A stretch of 64,000 nt of DNA from Channallabes apus (GCA_030522415.1 CM060113.1:9964565-10028564); one strand, 5' to 3'; counted from the stretch's first letter, positions 12,177-25,082 are shown. Numbers and translations: made by a program. The notes: generated by a model from the sequence alone, not told the origin.

Positions 12177-12560
12177 AATGGTTAAACATTTGAAAATGCT
12201 GAAAATGGTTTAAAAAATTTTTTTCTCCATTATGCATGGATCTGCAAAAAAGATTAAGTAGGTAAATACAACTTTCTACAGTTTACTGGCTTCCATATTT
12301 CAGACAGCATCCTTTTTTAATAATCTATTTTTTTCCCACAAAAAAGAAAAACTATTTACAACTATTTGTACTCTGAACATGCTGCACAATTATTATTTTT
12401 TATTTTTTTTAACACAGGTACAAGATAAGAATTAGTAGTTTGAGTAACTTCAACTGCATAACATTTTTGAACATTCGTAGGTAATTATATGGTGGAAACC
12501 TTTGCAGGAAAACCAGTTAACTATTGGCAAATAGACTATTTAAAATATAATTTTAAAATG

Positions 12561-12931
12561 CGGCGCGGTGGTGTAGTGATTAGCACTTGCACCTCCAGGG
12601 TCTGGGTTCGATTCCCCGGCCAGGCTCGATTCCCGTCTCTGTGTGCATGGACTTTGCATGTTCTCCCCGTGCTTGGTGGGTTTCCTCCGGGTACTCCGGT
12701 TTCCTCCCACAGTCCAAAGATATGCAGGTTAGGCTAATTGGCGTTCCTAAATTGCCCGTAGTGTGTGATTGGGTGTGTGAGTGTGTGTATGTGTGTGTGC
12801 CCTGCGATGGATTGGCACCCTGTCCAGGGTGTACCCCGCCTAGTGCCCGAAGTCTCCTGGGATAGGCTCCAGGTCCCCCGCGACCCTGAACACAGGATTA
12901 AGCGGTATAGAAAATGAATGAATGAATGAAT
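12561..12931 (+). mobile_element. Mermaid/RSg-1-like SINE, well preserved
   Basis: The tRNA-derived head (GGCGCGGTGGTGTAGTGATT; box B GGGTTCGATTCC) is followed by the conserved body (GCATGTTCTCCCCGTG, CTCCGGTTTCCTCCCACAGT, GTCCAGGGTGTACCCCGCC) and the tail GCGGTATAGAAAATGAATGA with further GAAT repeats. The flanks read attttaaaa before and atttaaaaa after, a possible imperfect target duplication. It is the best-preserved SINE in the window. Confidence 0.88.
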
Positions 12932-13859
12932 AATTTAAAAACTATTCTATCATTATGGCTACAACAATAGCGAGATAAGACATAATGCGGAAAAGGCATC
13001 AGATGGAGAGGAGGCAGGATAAACCCACAGGCGATCTGGGTTGTGTATTTTAATTTTACCTTATTTACCAAGGCGCAAAGGATTATGGTCACGCCTGGGC
13101 TGATGGGAATTGTAGTTCCTGCTACCTCCCATTCGCTCAATTCGCCTGAGCAAACTTTTCTCCGAAGACCTATAGTTTTTATCGAGTCATTTCAGTTTCT
13201 CTCTGAAAAGAAACGAGAAAAATAATCCTGTCTTTGTCTGAATAAGTGAGTGAATGAGTTGAGTGTTCTCAAATACTCATTCAGCACATGGGACAGCTGC
13301 AATAAGTAGGCTGCTATTTAAATTTTTTTATGAGTTTTCAAGAAGACTAAATTGAAACTTTATTTTTTTATATTGTTTAATAATTTTTTTGTTATTAAAA
13401 TTTAAAAAATTAAGTTTCTGTTTCAAAGTGTACAGATACAGTAGATGGCTAATTTGTATGCCATTGATATGTTCAGTGTTCATGTATACTGTTTATTAAA
13501 CACTTATGGCACTTTTTTCGAGTCTCTTCATTAGTTTAGTTTTTCCTGTAAATGATTCAATAAATACCGTATCTTGCCATTCATACCGAGGTATTACCGT
13601 ACCGTGAAGTTTTGATACCATTACATCCCTACTTTTTACTCCCTCTGTCCTATGAAAACATGGGTTAATCGCTCCCAGACCAGTTACCTGAGTTTGGGTT
13701 TTCTCTTCCCAATTGGGCATGAACATACCATATGCCATGAGTATACAAGGCAGTACACATCAGATACTTTGTGGATTGAGGACGTAATCCATCAAAGCTT
13801 GATTCAAAGTGAGACTTTCAGTAGGGCATGTTTGATGAATGTGAGCTGTGTGTGTGGGG
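12932..13859. other. No gene seen
   Basis: Ordinary AT-rich sequence lies between the SINE and the L2 element. Short open frames on both strands show no recognisable domain. Confidence 0.5.
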
Positions 13860-14036
13860 GGGGGAGGTTATGAACTTATAGATAGACATAAGCTGAAGGT
13901 TGGTTCAGCTTTAATATCAAAAACTTTTTCGTATTGTTGCCGCGAAAGTTTCGCAACGTGCGAGTTTCCTCGTCTAAAAACAACAAACGGAATTCATCTC
14001 CAAACAACTAAAACTCCGACACAGAGGTACGTTATA

Positions 14037-14942
14037 ATGTCTACCGTTCAGCTTGTTCAGTGTGTAGAGTGCAGGATGTTTAGACATTCTTCCTCCGTCA
14101 TTAGTGATAATTTTATTTGTGATAGGTGTGTGTTAGTGAGCACTCTGACGGAGAAGATATCAGCAGTAGAGGAGCGCATCCAGACTTTAGAGAGAGTTAG
14201 ACAGTGTGAGAGCAGCGTTATTCCTGTAGCGGACAGTCTGGGTGCCACAGGCGGAGATAAACAGCCCCCGACTCCGGCATTAGAGCCCTCACAGCGGGGC
14301 GAGTGGGTGACGACTCGGCGGCATACTCGTTCAGCCAAAGCTAACGCTAAGGCTAGCCCACCGGAGCACACCTCCTCTGCGCCTCACGTGTCCAACAGGT
14401 TTGCTCTCCTCAGTGCTGCACCCGCTGAGAAACCTGAAAGAGCTCTGGTTATAGGAGACTCTATACTGAGACACGTGACATTAGCTAGACCTTTAGGGAC
14501 GCCAGCGGCAGTGGTTAGGTGTATCCCGGGAGCCAGAGCACCGGACATAGCAGGTAATCTTAGGGCTCTAGGACAGCATAGGTTCTCTAAGATAGTGGTA
14601 CATGCTGGAGCTAATGATATACGCCTTCGTCAGTCAGAGGTTAGTAAGAATAACTTTACAGAGGTGTTTAAATTAGCGAAGGCGATGTCCGATGAAGTAG
14701 TATGCTCTGGTCCCATCCCAATGAGACGTGGCGACATAGCTTACAGCAGGTTATGGTCGCTGAACCGCTGGATGTCCAGGTGGTGCTCCGAAAATAATGT
14801 GGGCTACATAGATAATTGGAAGACCTTTGAGGGCAAAGCTGGCCTGTTAGGGCGGGACGGTGTCCATCCCACTCGGGAAGGTGCTGCTCTCATTTCCTGT
14901 AGTATAGCTCATAGTCTCAGTAGAGGTCTAGTTAATCGGTGA
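14037..14942 (+). CDS. L2 LINE ORF1 protein (zinc-finger-like motif plus SGNH esterase)
   Basis: 301 codons from ATG 14037, chosen because the upstream extension is not protein-like and the motifs start right after it. Residues 7-35 hold a CVEC...CDRC paired-cysteine motif, followed by a short coiled-coil-like stretch (about 40-60), as in CR1/L2 ORF1 proteins. From about residue 140 an SGNH/GDSL esterase-like domain appears: GDSILRH (nucleophile Ser block), VVRCIPGARAPDI, VVHAGANDIR (Asn block) and RDGVHPTREGAALIS (Asp-x-x-His block). Esterase domains in ORF1 of CR1/L2 elements are known, and their role is thought to be in RNP or membrane handling. The frame ends at TGA 14940-14942, in phase with ORF2. 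Confidence 0.88.
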   Translation: MSTVQLVQCVECRMFRHSSSVISDNFICDRCVLVSTLTEKISAVEERIQTLERVRQCESSVIPVADSLGATGGDKQPPTPALEPSQRGEWVTTRRHTRSAKANAKASPPEHTSSAPHVSNRFALLSAAPAEKPERALVIGDSILRHVTLARPLGTPAAVVRCIPGARAPDIAGNLRALGQHRFSKIVVHAGANDIRLRQSEVSKNNFTEVFKLAKAMSDEVVCSGPIPMRRGDIAYSRLWSLNRWMSRWCSENNVGYIDNWKTFEGKAGLLGRDGVHPTREGAALISCSIAHSLSRGLVNR

Positions 14943-17900
14943 CAATCCAGAGCCCAGGCCAGGGAGCAGACAGACAGGCTAAACCAACCGTCTGCTAGCT
15001 GCATAGAGTCGTCACTCAGGGTTCACCATATTGAGACTGTGTCTGTTCCCCGATCTAAGCAAAAATGTAGAAAGACCCAGAAAGTCTGTTTCAATAATCT
15101 AATTAACATAAAGACCACAAACTCAGATCATATTGAATGCGCAGCCGGCACCTCTGATCTGAAGCTAGGATTGTTAAATATTAGATCTCTCACATCAAAA
15201 GCAGTTATTGTTAATGAAATTATCACAGATCAGGCGTTTGATATACTCTGTTTAACTGAAACATGGGTTAAACAGCACGAGTATGTAGCTCTAAATGAAG
15301 CTAGTCCTCCTGGATATAGCTACATACACCAGCCTCGGTTAACTGGTAGAGGAGGAGGCGTCGCAGTTATTCATAATGATAATCTGTCTATCGTACAAAA
15401 ACACGGACACAAATTTAACACATTTGAAATTCTCTATAGTAACATAAGTGTATTTAAGTATATTAAATCAGCTCAGTCGATGCCACTAATTATAATTTAC
15501 AGACCTCCAGGGCCGTATTCTGAATTTCTTAGTGAATTTGCAGATTTCATCTCAGACCTGGTCATTTCTGTAGACAAAGTGTTAATTGCTGGAAATTTTA
15601 ACATTCATTTTGAGAATCCAGAAGACCCTCTGCGAACAGCATTTATATCCATACTGGACTCCGTAGGTGTAAATCAGTGTGTAGTAGGACCCACTCATAA
15701 AGCAGGTCACACTTTAGATTTAGTAATATTCTTCGGATTAATTATAAGAAATGTATTCACAATTCCACTGTCTGAAATTATCTCAGATCACTATCTTGTC
15801 TCCATTCAAGCGTGTCACAGTGATAATGTACGCACAGCACCGCGCTACCGTATTAAACGTACATTCACATCAACTACCACACAGAGTTTTATTAGTAATC
15901 TCCCAGAGTTACCAACTTCGATTAGGCCACCGTCTGACCCCACAGAACTTGATCAGGCGACTGAATATTTAGAGTCGACACTTCGTTGTACCTTAGATAA
16001 TGTAGTTCCAGCTAAAAGAAAAATTATTAGAGATAAGAAACTCGCTCCCTGGTATAACGATCACACGGGCACTTTAAAACAGACTGCTCGGAAATTAGAG
16101 CGTAAATGGCGTCAAACTAAATTGTTGGTATTTCAAATAGCATGGAAAGAGAGCATCCTGAACTATAGGAAAGCTCTTAGTGTAGCTAGATCAACGTATC
16201 TCTCCATTCTTATAGAAGAAAATAAAAATAATCCTAGATTTTTATTTAATACCGTAGCCAAATTAACCAGAAATAAGACCACTACAGAAATCTCCACAAC
16301 AACATCATGCAATAGTGAGGACTTCATGAACTTTTTTAATAATAAAATTGTAAATATCAGGCATAAAATTGAGGCTTTGAAACCAAACAATGTAATTGAT
16401 ACTGATGTTAACCTAGCCATGTCAGATTCAAACCTAGAATACTTTACTCCCCTTGAAGAGAATGAACTAATTTCACTCATCTCTTCTGCAAATTCATCAA
16501 CCTGTATATTAGATCCCATACCGACACATTTTCTTAAACAGATAGTACCAGTAATAACAGAACCGCTGTTGAGAATAATTAATTCCTCACTCAGCATTGG
16601 TTATGTTCCAAAATCTTTTAAAGTAGCAGTTATTAAACCAATAATTAAGAAACCTGACCTCGACCCCTGTCAGCTGTCCAATTACAGGCCAATATCAAAC
16701 CTCCACTTTATCTCTAAGATTCTGGAAAAGATAGTAGCGGAGCAGCTATGCTCATATCTACATAGAAATGGCATACATGAACTGTATCAGTCAGGATTTA
16801 GGCCTCATCACAGCACAGAAACAGCACTCGTTAAAGTAGTAAATGACCTCCTATTGGCCTCTGATCAGGGTTGTGTAACTATGCTTGAATTACTCGACCT
16901 CAGTGCAGCTTTTGACACTATTGATCATGCTATTCTTCTTCACAGATTAGAAAATTTTGTAGGAATTAAGGGTACAACCCTCTCCTGGCTCAGATCCTAT
17001 TTGACCGATCGTTATCAGTATGTAGACTTAAATGGTGATTATTCTGCATGTTCTCTAGTGGAGTTTGGCGTTCCGCAGGGTTCAGTTTTAGGCCCACTGC
17101 TTTTTTCCCTTTACATGCTTCCTCTGGGCAACATAATCCGTAAGCATGGTATTAGTTTTCATTGTTATGCTGACGACACACAGCTATACGTCTCAACAAA
17201 ACCTGATGAGAAAAACCATCTTACTAAAGTTGAGCAATGTGTTCAGGACATAAGAAATTGGATGCTAATTAACTTCCTTCTGCTTAATCCGGATAAGACA
17301 GAAGTTCTAGTCATAGGACCGCATACAGCTAGAAGTAAAATCTTAGATCACACCGTAACTTTAGATGGCCTTTCTGTTCCGTCAAGTGCAACAGTAAAAG
17401 ACCTCGGCGTGATTATAGATTCCAGCCTTTCATTTGAAGCTCATGTAGATAATATCACCAGGATAGCATTCTTTCACCTTAGAAATATCGCCAAAATAAG
17501 AAATATATTGTCGCTAAATGATGCAGAAAAACTAGTTCATGCTTTTATCACTTCTAGGTTGGACTATTGTAATGCCTTACTGTCTGGTTGTTCAGTTAGG
17601 TGCATAAACAAGCTTCAGCTAGTCCAAAATGCAGCAGCGAGAGTCCTCACTAGAACCAGAAGATATAAGCACATCACCCCTATCCTATCTTCACTGCATT
17701 GGCTCCCTGTGAAATTTCGCATTGATTTTAAAATACTACTCTTGACATATAAGGCATTAAATGGTCTCGCGCCGCAGTATCTGAGCGAACTGCTAGTGTC
17801 TTACGATCCGCCACGCCTACTTCGGTCAAAGGATGCAGGCTGCTTATCTGTACCGCGTATTATGAAAACTACAGCTGGGGGCAGAGCTTTTTCTTACAAA

Positions 17901-18011
17901 GCCCCAAAATTATGGAATAGTCTTCCAAATAGTGTTCGGGACTCAGACACAGTCTCAGTGTTTAAGTCTAGGCTCAAAACCTATTTATTTAACCAAGCAT
18001 TTTATAAATAG
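14943..18011 (+). CDS. L2 LINE ORF2: AP endonuclease and reverse transcriptase
   Basis: The frame is open from the codon after the ORF1 TGA to the stop at 18009-18011. No in-frame ATG occurs until residue M of SAQSMPLI (about 15480), which is inside the endonuclease, so translation probably depends on passing or re-initiating at the TGA. Endonuclease motifs: LNIRSL, LTETW, GGGVAV, the metal-binding block reading AGNFN where the family has GDFN, HTLDLV and SDHY. RT motifs: IKPIIKKPD...[54 protein letters not shown] and [10 protein letters not shown]. The C-terminus has the fish L2 signature [22 protein letters not shown] residues are intact; the Asp-to-Asn change in GDFN probably cripples nicking. 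A GTG at 15039 has been proposed by frame only. Confidence 0.9.
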   Translation, partial: QSRAQAREQTDRLNQPSASCIESSLRVHHIETVSVPRSKQKCRKTQKVCFNNLINIKTTNSDHIECAAGTSDLKLGLLNIRSLTSKAVIVNEIITDQAFDILCLTETWVKQHEYVALNEASPPGYSYIHQPRLTGRGGGVAVIHNDNLSIVQKHGHKFNTFEILYSNISVFKYIKSAQSMPLIIIYRPPGPYSEFLSEFADFISDLVISVDKVLIAGNFNIHFENPEDPLRTAFISILDSVGVNQCVVGPTHKAGHTLDLVIFFGLIIRNVFTIPLSEIISDHYLVSIQACHSDNVRTAPRYRIKRTFTSTTTQSFISNLPELPTSIRPPSDPTELDQATEYLESTLRCTLDNVVPAKRKIIRDKKLAPWYNDHTGTLKQTARKLERKWRQTKLLVFQIAWKESILNYRKALSVARSTYLSILIEENKNNPRFLFNTVAKLTRNKTTTEISTTTSCNSEDFMNFFNNKIVNIRHKIEALKPNNVIDTDVNLAMSDSNLEYFTPLEENELISLISSANSSTCILDPIPTHFLKQIVPVITEPLLRIINSSLSIGYVPKSFKVAVIKPIIKKPDLDPCQLSNYRPISNLHFISKILEKIVAEQLCSYLHRNGIHELYQSGFRPHHSTETALVKVVNDLLLASDQGCVTMLELLDLSAAFDTIDHAILLHRLENFVGIKGTTLSWLRSYLTDRYQYVDLNGDYSACSLVEFGVPQGSVLGPLLFSLYMLPLGNIIRKHGISFHCYADDTQLYVSTKPDEKNHLTKVEQCVQDIRNWMLINFLLLNPDKTEVLVIGPHTARSKILDHTVTLDGLSVPSSATVKDLGVIIDSSLSFEAHVDNITRIAFFHLRNIAKIRNILSLNDAEKLVHAFITSRLDYCNALLSGCSVRCINKLQLVQNAAARVLTRTRRYKHITPILSSLHWLPVKFRIDFKILLLTYKALNGLAPQYLSELLVSYDPPRLLRSKDAGCLSVPRIMKTTAGGRAFSYKAPKLWNSLPNSVRDSDTVSVFKSRLKTYLFNQAFYK

Positions 18012-19011
18012 ATTTGCCATAAGGTAAAGGAGCAGATCTGGGGGACTCATGGACGTAGAGTATTATGGTGAACTGGTATGTTTAGATGCTGTCTTCCTCA
18101 GTCTCATTTGATCACTCAGGTTTGTTGACGGTGAGGTGATTGTTTGCTTTACATCTCAGGGAGCCCTCATGTTTGTGTTTCCTTCTGGCTCTCCCTTTTA
18201 GTTATGCTGTCATAGTTAGTCCTGCCGGAGTCCCTGCTTGCACTCTACAGTGACTGTGACTGTGACCATACCTAATTGCAATCTCTCCTCCTCTTCTCTT
18301 CCTCCCCCTCTTTCTCTTTCCTCTCTCCCCCTGTCTCCCCCTTTCACTCTTTATCTCTCTCTCTCTCTGTCGAGCTACACATGTGGTTCCTGAGCTGCCA
18401 GTGATCCAGACTCCCTCTGCCCTCCGGACCTGTCTGATCCATCCTGGTGCCCGGTTTCTGGTTGGAGGTCTCATCGCATGGATGCCCCGTGTGTCTCTTT
18501 GGGATGCGTCTGGTGTCTGGGGATGATTCTCTATACTTAGAAGATGGTTCTGGCCTCGACTGGTGTGGTCAGCTGTTTCTCTGAGGACTTGACAATTCGA
18601 TAGTTCAGGACTGGAACTTTCTACAAGTCTATCTGAGTCTCGAATAACTACTGGACTCCATTTTACATCAAGTATTATAACATCAATTAACATCAACTAT
18701 TATAGCTGAACCTAACACTTAACACTGTATAAATGCAGATCATTTCCTGCTATCTGTTTCACCCAGATGAGGATGGGTTCCCTGTCGAGTCTGGTTCCTC
18801 TCAAGGTTTCTTCCTATTACCGTCTCAGGGAGTTTTTCCTTGCCACTGTCGCCCTCGGGCTTGCTCGCCAGGGAATATCTGAACATTTTGATTCATACAC
18901 ATTCACATTCCATACAAACTTAAATAATTCTTTTGATTGTATAAAGCTGTTTTGAGACAATGTCAATTGTTAAAAGCGCTATACAAATAAAACTGAATTG
19001 AATTGAATTGA
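18012..19011 (+). other. 3' UTR of the L2 LINE
   Basis: Non-coding 1-kb trailer with a CT-rich tract (18290-18370) and the terminal phrase AAGCGCTATACAAATAAAAC, ending in AATTG repeats. The same 3' trailer is seen inverted at 40693-41110. Confidence 0.8.
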
Positions 19012-19571
19012 AAAACATTAAGCAAACAATATCCAAGGGATAATCAAGCTCAGCGTCAGGAAACAGGCAAAGGTCAAGAGATAGCAATGAACCACATAAA
19101 CAGGACAAGCCAGAATTTTGTAATGAGGCACAACACTGGGTCAGAACTTATAGCAATAACATGTGCAGAAAATAACGCTTGGCAATGACTGGTGAGAGCG
19201 ACACAAAACATTATTTCGCAATTGGGCAACTGAACTGAGCATACTTACATGCTGTACGGATGTGGGTGGAGTGTTGATGATCAGGTGATGCTTGTTAGTC
19301 TACAGAGACTCTGAAGTGGGCGCATTGGGATTTTTAGTTCTTGTAGGCATTTGTTTTGGAATATTTCTAATAATGGGGATGCTCAAACGTATCTGCTGGT
19401 TTCTGCAAATTTTCGGCCATGATCTTGTATTGATGACAGGAGAACGAAACTACTCTGTAAAGTCTTCTCTAGACCATCCCAAGTGGTGGCCATTTCAACA
19501 CTACTCTTCCAGGTTTGAATATTGCACTGGACAGTTCTAAGGCCATTTGGAATAATTTTGAAGTTTATTTA
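19012..19571. other. No gene seen
   Basis: Sequence around 19040-19310 has a repeat-like character (AACAGGCAAAGGTCAAGAGA), but no paired partner is present in the window to define an element. Confidence 0.4.
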
Positions 19572-19699
19572 CTCATCTTCTACATATACCGCTTTATCAT
19601 ATATTCAGGGTCGCAGATACCTGGAGCCTAGCCCAGGAGACTTAGGGCACAAGGCAGGGTACACCCTGGACAGGGTGCCAATCTACCGCAGGGCACATG
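19572..19699 (-). mobile_element. 3' fragment of a Mermaid-like SINE
   Basis: Reads TATACCGCTTTATCATATAT, then CCAGGAGACTTAGGGCACAA and GTACACCCTGGACAGGGTGC, the inverted 3' part of the SINE at 12561-12931. A sister fragment is at 24963-25085. Confidence 0.75.
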
Positions 19700-22417
19700 A
19701 AGTTTATTTAGTGATTTATTTTTATTTCATTATTTATTTATTGGATAACCAGTGTGTTTATGCCAAAAACTATTCCTGTTACTGGCTGTGGTCAGCTAAG
19801 GTCACATTTATTAAAGAATATCAATATTTGACCTAACCAAGCTGAATTTCTTGCCAATATCTCTCTCTCATATATATTTTCTGAAACAGGTAGAAAAAAA
19901 AATACCATGTCTACTTCACAGAACTATTGCAAATTGTGTATGTGAAGGTATCTCCAGCAAATCCTTATGAGTAAGGTTTATACTATGAAACATGTAATTG
20001 GATACAGATGATGATCTTCGAAGTTGTATCCACTGCTTAATTATCCCTGCTTTTTCGTACAACATACTGTAATATACAAATTTGACATTGTTATGAATGT
20101 AACTTTTATAATATGGCAACCATTTTACATATAATATGCTTGAAGACGACGTATTTATTTATCTATCTATTTATTTATTTCTGTGTCAACATTGCTTGCA
20201 TTTTAATAATACTATGACAATCATCAAGCACTATTAATATCAATATCAAAGAATCTCAACAGGTAAAGACTTAAATTGCTTTCTGCACCTGAAGTCGTGT
20301 CTTTTAACTGTACTACACCAAACAACTGTGATTTTATGCCACATTCAATGTTTTCTTCATTGTTGTCTGAAGCATAGCTATTATGGATTATCACATGCCA
20401 CAGAAAATCAAACATCACACAGAGGTGGAAGGGAAATAAATATCTCTTGGAATTAAAATTGAGTCCCAACACTAAGATGTTCTTTTACAAAACAAATCAG
20501 AACAACCGAAAAGTAATACTCATTTTCTCCTTCTAACCATATTTCAATAAATCCGTCATGACAATATAAATGAAAAGGTGAATGTGTCTGATTGAGTTCA
20601 GTTAACCATCATGGGAAAAAGATACAGCAGTACTCCTATTCTAATTCTACAGTAAATAATAAAGGTAGAACCGTGTTTTCATGCAATCATGTCAAAACTG
20701 CAATGCAAAAATAATGTAGGTAACAGGTGATTCAGTGAATCTATTCATCAAACACTTTAGGGGGGAGGAACTTTTACAGTGTGGCATGGTTATTGGTGCC
20801 AGAGAGACTGCTTTGAGTATTTCGTAAAATGATTTCAATCAAGAATTCCAATCCAGAATTAAACAAAGAAATTGTTTTAAACAAAGAAAATGAAACAACT
20901 GTTTAAAACCACTCTTGATAACCGTGGCCAGCAAAGAATCATCTCAACACAACAGGGTAAACCTTGAAGTGTAAAGACTACAACAACAGAAGACTACACC
21001 ATATTCCACTCCAGTCTGCCAGGAACAGGAACCTAATACAGGTTACTAGGAGGTAGTGATATTCCTATTAAAATGATCAGTCAGTATATGTTTGAAATAC
21101 TACTAGATCGAAGGTGTCAGCAGTAGGATTTTACAAAAAGCGAATGTGCTAAAAACAGCCCTTTAAAGACTACCTATAGAGGGGTTTTTTATACTCCAGC
21201 CATTGTCCAAAAAAAATCCTGTTATACTGTATGCCCTACAAAAGAAAAGCAGCTCTGCTTCTCAAGCAACATTGTGATCTTCAGAGCTGTTAGTCAGATA
21301 GTTTGAAGTGCATCTGGCACTAGTAATGTGAAAATATCTCTGTGTTTTGTTGCTCTTGCACCAGTTCTGTAACACTGGCCAAAGTAAATAATTACATCTG
21401 TCATGCTGGGCAAGACTAAGAAAAGAAAAATGGCAGTTGCTAAGTAACAGTTTTACACTGCAGATGGTGGATGGGTTTGTGTATGTGTATGTGTGTGTGT
21501 GTGTACAACTCAGAATCCAGATGAAAGACCAAGGGATCATTCAAGTATAGAGAGGATTATTATAAGGACAGAAGATAACACAACCCTTGGCATGTCTTTT
21601 TTTCCCCTATCGAAGCTCCACTTACTGGCATCATGCACTGCAGTTTAGTGGTGCTTGAGATTGCCTCTCAGCTTCAATTTACCTGCATCTAAGCTGCGTG
21701 TAGCATTGATTTTTTTTATTCTTTTTTATGTCAACATGGACACTCTACGTTCACGAACATGATATATTTTTATCAATATCAACACCAAAGTATTTACGGT
21801 AGAAGCATAAGTAATATATGATTACAAAACAATAATAACTATCATCAATCATGAATGGAGATCACCTAAAAACCCATGGTGAAGTTGCGTGATTAAAAAA
21901 ATCAACAGTAAAAACCATAGCTATGTTGAATAGTGAAATTAAGAGCATTTCCATATGCACACACTGTGATGAGAACTCACAGAATTGGGACTAAACAGCT
22001 GTGTGTCCATAAGAAAACCACTTGTTAGTGAGACCCATCAAGAAATAAAAAGCTTAAAATGTGATACTGCTATGTTTTGTGGTTGGTTAAGTTGGTGAGG
22101 TCTAGGCTAAACATAATCATGTTATGTGGCAATAAAATAAAGTCAGCTGATGACCTACATGACCAGTGGATGGAGTTTTAAGACTGATATTGTGAAGTTG
22201 TTACAAGCATGAGAAATCATCTTCACACATGAACTGGCCAACGCATTTTGTGCATGATCAAACCTATAGATGACTGTGTGCAAGTTTTTTTTTGTTTTGT
22301 TAGACAGTTTAGTATAAGGCCACTTGCTGCACCACTACTAGGGGGTCATGACTGCGATAATGTTTTTTAAAATATATATATACTGTATATATAAAACTTA
22401 AGCGTGATCATCGTACT
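19700..22417. other. Long stretch with no recognisable gene
   Basis: Mostly unique-looking AT-rich DNA. Open frames up to about 100 codons lack any domain or codon character. A short GT tract lies near 21480-21505. This is the longest transposon-poor stretch in the window. Confidence 0.5.
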
Positions 22418-23611
22418 GTGAAGACATTTGTGGCTGATTCAGCTCACAGACAGGTTTGTGCAGATAAAGGCAGAATGAAGAAGGTTTCTGCAAGACAAAT
22501 TCATCGGATTAAGAGAGCAGCTGCTGAAATACCATTACAAAACAGCAAACAGGTATTTGAAGCTGCTGATGCCTGTGGAGTCCCGCGAAGCTCAAGGTGT
22601 AGGATCCTTTAGAGGCTTGCAGTTGTGCATAAACCTACTATTCGGCCACCCTTAAATCAATGCTCACAAGCAGAAACAGTTGCAGTGGGCCCAGGCATAC
22701 ATGAGGACAAGTTTTTAAACATTCTTGTTTACTGATGAGTGTCGTGCAACCCTGGATGGTCCAGATAGATGGAGTAGTGGATGGTTGATGGATGGCCACC
22801 ATGTCCCAACAAGGCAGCGATGTCAACAAGGAGGTGCCGGAATCATGTTTTGGGCCAGAATCATGGGGAGAGAGCTGGTAGGCCCCTGTAGGGTCCCTGA
22901 AGGTGTGAAAGTGACCTCTGCAAAGTATATTGACTGACCACTTTCTTACATGGTACAAAAAGAAGAACCGTGGCTTCCATAGCAAAATCATCTTCATGCA
23001 CGACAATGCACCCTCTCATGCTGCAAAGAATACCCCTGTGTCATTGACGGCTATGGGCATAAAAGATGAGAAACTCATGGTGTGGCCACCATTCTCCACT
23101 GACTTCAACCCCATTGAGAACCTATGAGGGTGGGAGGCAGTTTGATTCAAAACAGCAGCTCTGGGAGGCTATTCTGACATCCCACAAAGAAATTCAAGCA
23201 GAAACTTTCTAAAACCTCACAAGTTCAATGGATGCAAGAATTGTGAAGGTGATATCAAAGAAGGGGTCCTATGTTAAGATGTAACATGCCCTGTTAGGAT
23301 GTTTTTGATTTAAATAGTTTTTGATTTCTTTAAATATGACCTCCTATTGCTGCAAATACAACAAAAGCCTATTTTCAGTTCTTTACAACCTATGAAATGT
23401 TTTAACTCTGATGTGCATAATAATTTGGAACAGTGCATTTTCAGTTTTTTATTTTTAAAATAAATATTATCATTAGGAGGTTTGCTCAATAAAATTCAAA
23501 TTATACCCTAATAGTTGATGACTAGAAAATTATACTTACTGTCATTTGCATTTACTAATTATGAAAATCAGAGAAATATATCATTTGCATAATAATTTGG
23601 AACGCAATGTA
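22418..23611 (+). pseudogene. Tc1-like transposase relic with 3' inverted-repeat end
   Basis: Fragments in order: N-terminal helix-turn-helix region (RQIHRIKRAAAEIPLQNSKQ), first catalytic Asp block (FTDECRATLDGPDRWSSGW), QGGAGIMFWARIMG, second Asp block (IIFMHDNAPSHAAKNT) and third block (WPPFSTDFNPIENL). Several stops and frameshifts separate them. The 3' end shows GCATAATAATTTGGAAC twice (23415 and 23585), an IR/DR-type end finishing near 23611. The 5' end is missing. The family is Tc1/mariner; the element is dead. Confidence 0.82.
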
Positions 23612-23689
23612 TATTTGTGCAAAATCCCTCTTCTAAAAATGCAGAGCCATGCATGTCTAAAGGCATTTAAACAAATAAAGAAGAAAAAA

Positions 23690-23895
23690 AAGAGAACATT
23701 GGCAGTAATTTCGCTCATCATGTTTGGAATAAGAAGGGTGGTCTGTCTGAGCCCAAGAAGACCATACCCACAGTCGAGTACACAGATGGGAGCATCATGA
23801 TATCAGGCTGCTTCTCTGCAAATGCTGCTGGTGGATTACATGTGATTGAATTGACCATGAATGGAGTGAAGCAGGAATGTATTCTTATCAGGCAA
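23690..23895 (+). pseudogene. Second Tc1 transposase scrap
   Basis: A single-frame stretch reads VEYTDGSIMISGCFSANAAG and then GLHVIELTMNGVKQE, matching the GCF...GTG...MNG motif between the first and second catalytic Asp of Tc1 transposases. It is too short to name a family. Confidence 0.6.
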
Positions 23896-23939
23896 GAATT
23901 TGCAAATAAGTTTGAAGTTTGTACAATATATACAGCCAA

Positions 23940-24867
23940 AATAAATCACAAAGTACTGGAATAGCCAATTTATTGACTTGAAAATATGAATGTTAGAGGT
24001 TTTACAAATTAAAAGTCTATTACTGGGACCTTATACTCAAAAGGATTTGAAAATGATTTGTTAAGGGGAATGAGCCAAAATTGAACCACAATCCGGGAAA
24101 AAGCTAATTACTTACACCATAGACTACTCAAAGCTGCAGCTGCGAACAACAGCTTTACAGCAGAGTACTAAAGTTGGTAATCTGCTGCGTTTATATACTT
24201 TTTTGATTGTCATTGTTTACTTTTCAGCATTTTTGTTTATGCTTTTGAACACATTGGTCATATGCAAAATCATATTAGTACATGCATTGGAAGTATATCA
24301 AGTAGCCCATGCATTTTTCCTAATCACTGCATTTGTAATCTGTTCTATTTGTGTGACAAAAATACATTACTCAAACTGTATAAAAAAATTACACTGTAAG
24401 TTCATGATAAAAAACCTAGTCATCAATTTGATTCTAAGTATCAACCACATAAGTCTCTCATCATCTGGTGTAAATGTCATTCAAAGACTTGATTAGAAGG
24501 ATTCTCCATATTGCTCTTGACTTGGCTGATCACTGCCCCTTCTAAAATGAGGGCTGAAATAATGACTGATTGCTTCTGTGAGTTTTGTTCTGGCCACTAA
24601 ATGTGCCATCATTTATAATGCTATTCAAACAGTCCAGCTTTGTCTAGTTGCCATTGCAGATAATTTGTCAGCCAAATTTTCTAGGGCACTTTCAGTCCTA
24701 TTAGCCTCATTGCCAACTTTGAATTAGAGTGAAATTGTATACTTTTGGTTTATTTGCTGTTTCATGCACTGGCCAGAAATAAAGATGTTAGAAAAAAGCA
24801 AACAAGTATTCTCCTAACAAACACAACCCAAATAGGTTATTGTGGTCCACACCTGGGTTCAAAATTC
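23940..24867. other. No gene seen
   Basis: AT-rich DNA. A 97-codon frame (24203-24496) is hydrophobic but shows no codon bias, known motif or upstream context that would support a gene. Confidence 0.5.
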
Positions 24868-24962
24868 TAATTCTAATTCTATTTGTCACATACACAGTCA
24901 TACACAGTATGATATGCAGTGAAATGCTTAGACGACCACCAGTAAAAGTAAAAGCTTTTTTT

Positions 24963-25082
24963 CATGCATCTTCTATACCGCTTTATAATGTATTTAGGGT
25001 CGCGGGGACCTGTAGCCCATCCCAGGAGACTCAGGGCACGAGGCAGGGTACACCCTGGACAGCGTGCCAATCCATCGCAGAG

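Larger units (their letters stand above)
13860..19011 (+). mobile_element. Near full-length L2-clade LINE
   Basis: The element has an esterase-type ORF1, an endonuclease-reverse transcriptase ORF2 and a 1-kb 3' UTR, and ends GCGCTATACAAATAAAACTG followed by AATTG repeats, the usual fish L2 tail. The 5' edge is approximate. Both frames are open, which suggests a young insertion. A second, 5'-truncated copy on the minus strand lies at 40693-42085 and shares the same tail. Confidence 0.9.

Noticed and set aside
15039..15041. GTG start for the L2 ORF2 at 15039
   Set aside because: It is only the first alternative-start codon in a frame that is open back to 14943. Nothing supports GTG initiation here.
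24203..24496. Hydrophobic 97-codon frame as a membrane protein
   Set aside because: AT-rich chance frame with no conserved motif, codon bias or gene context.
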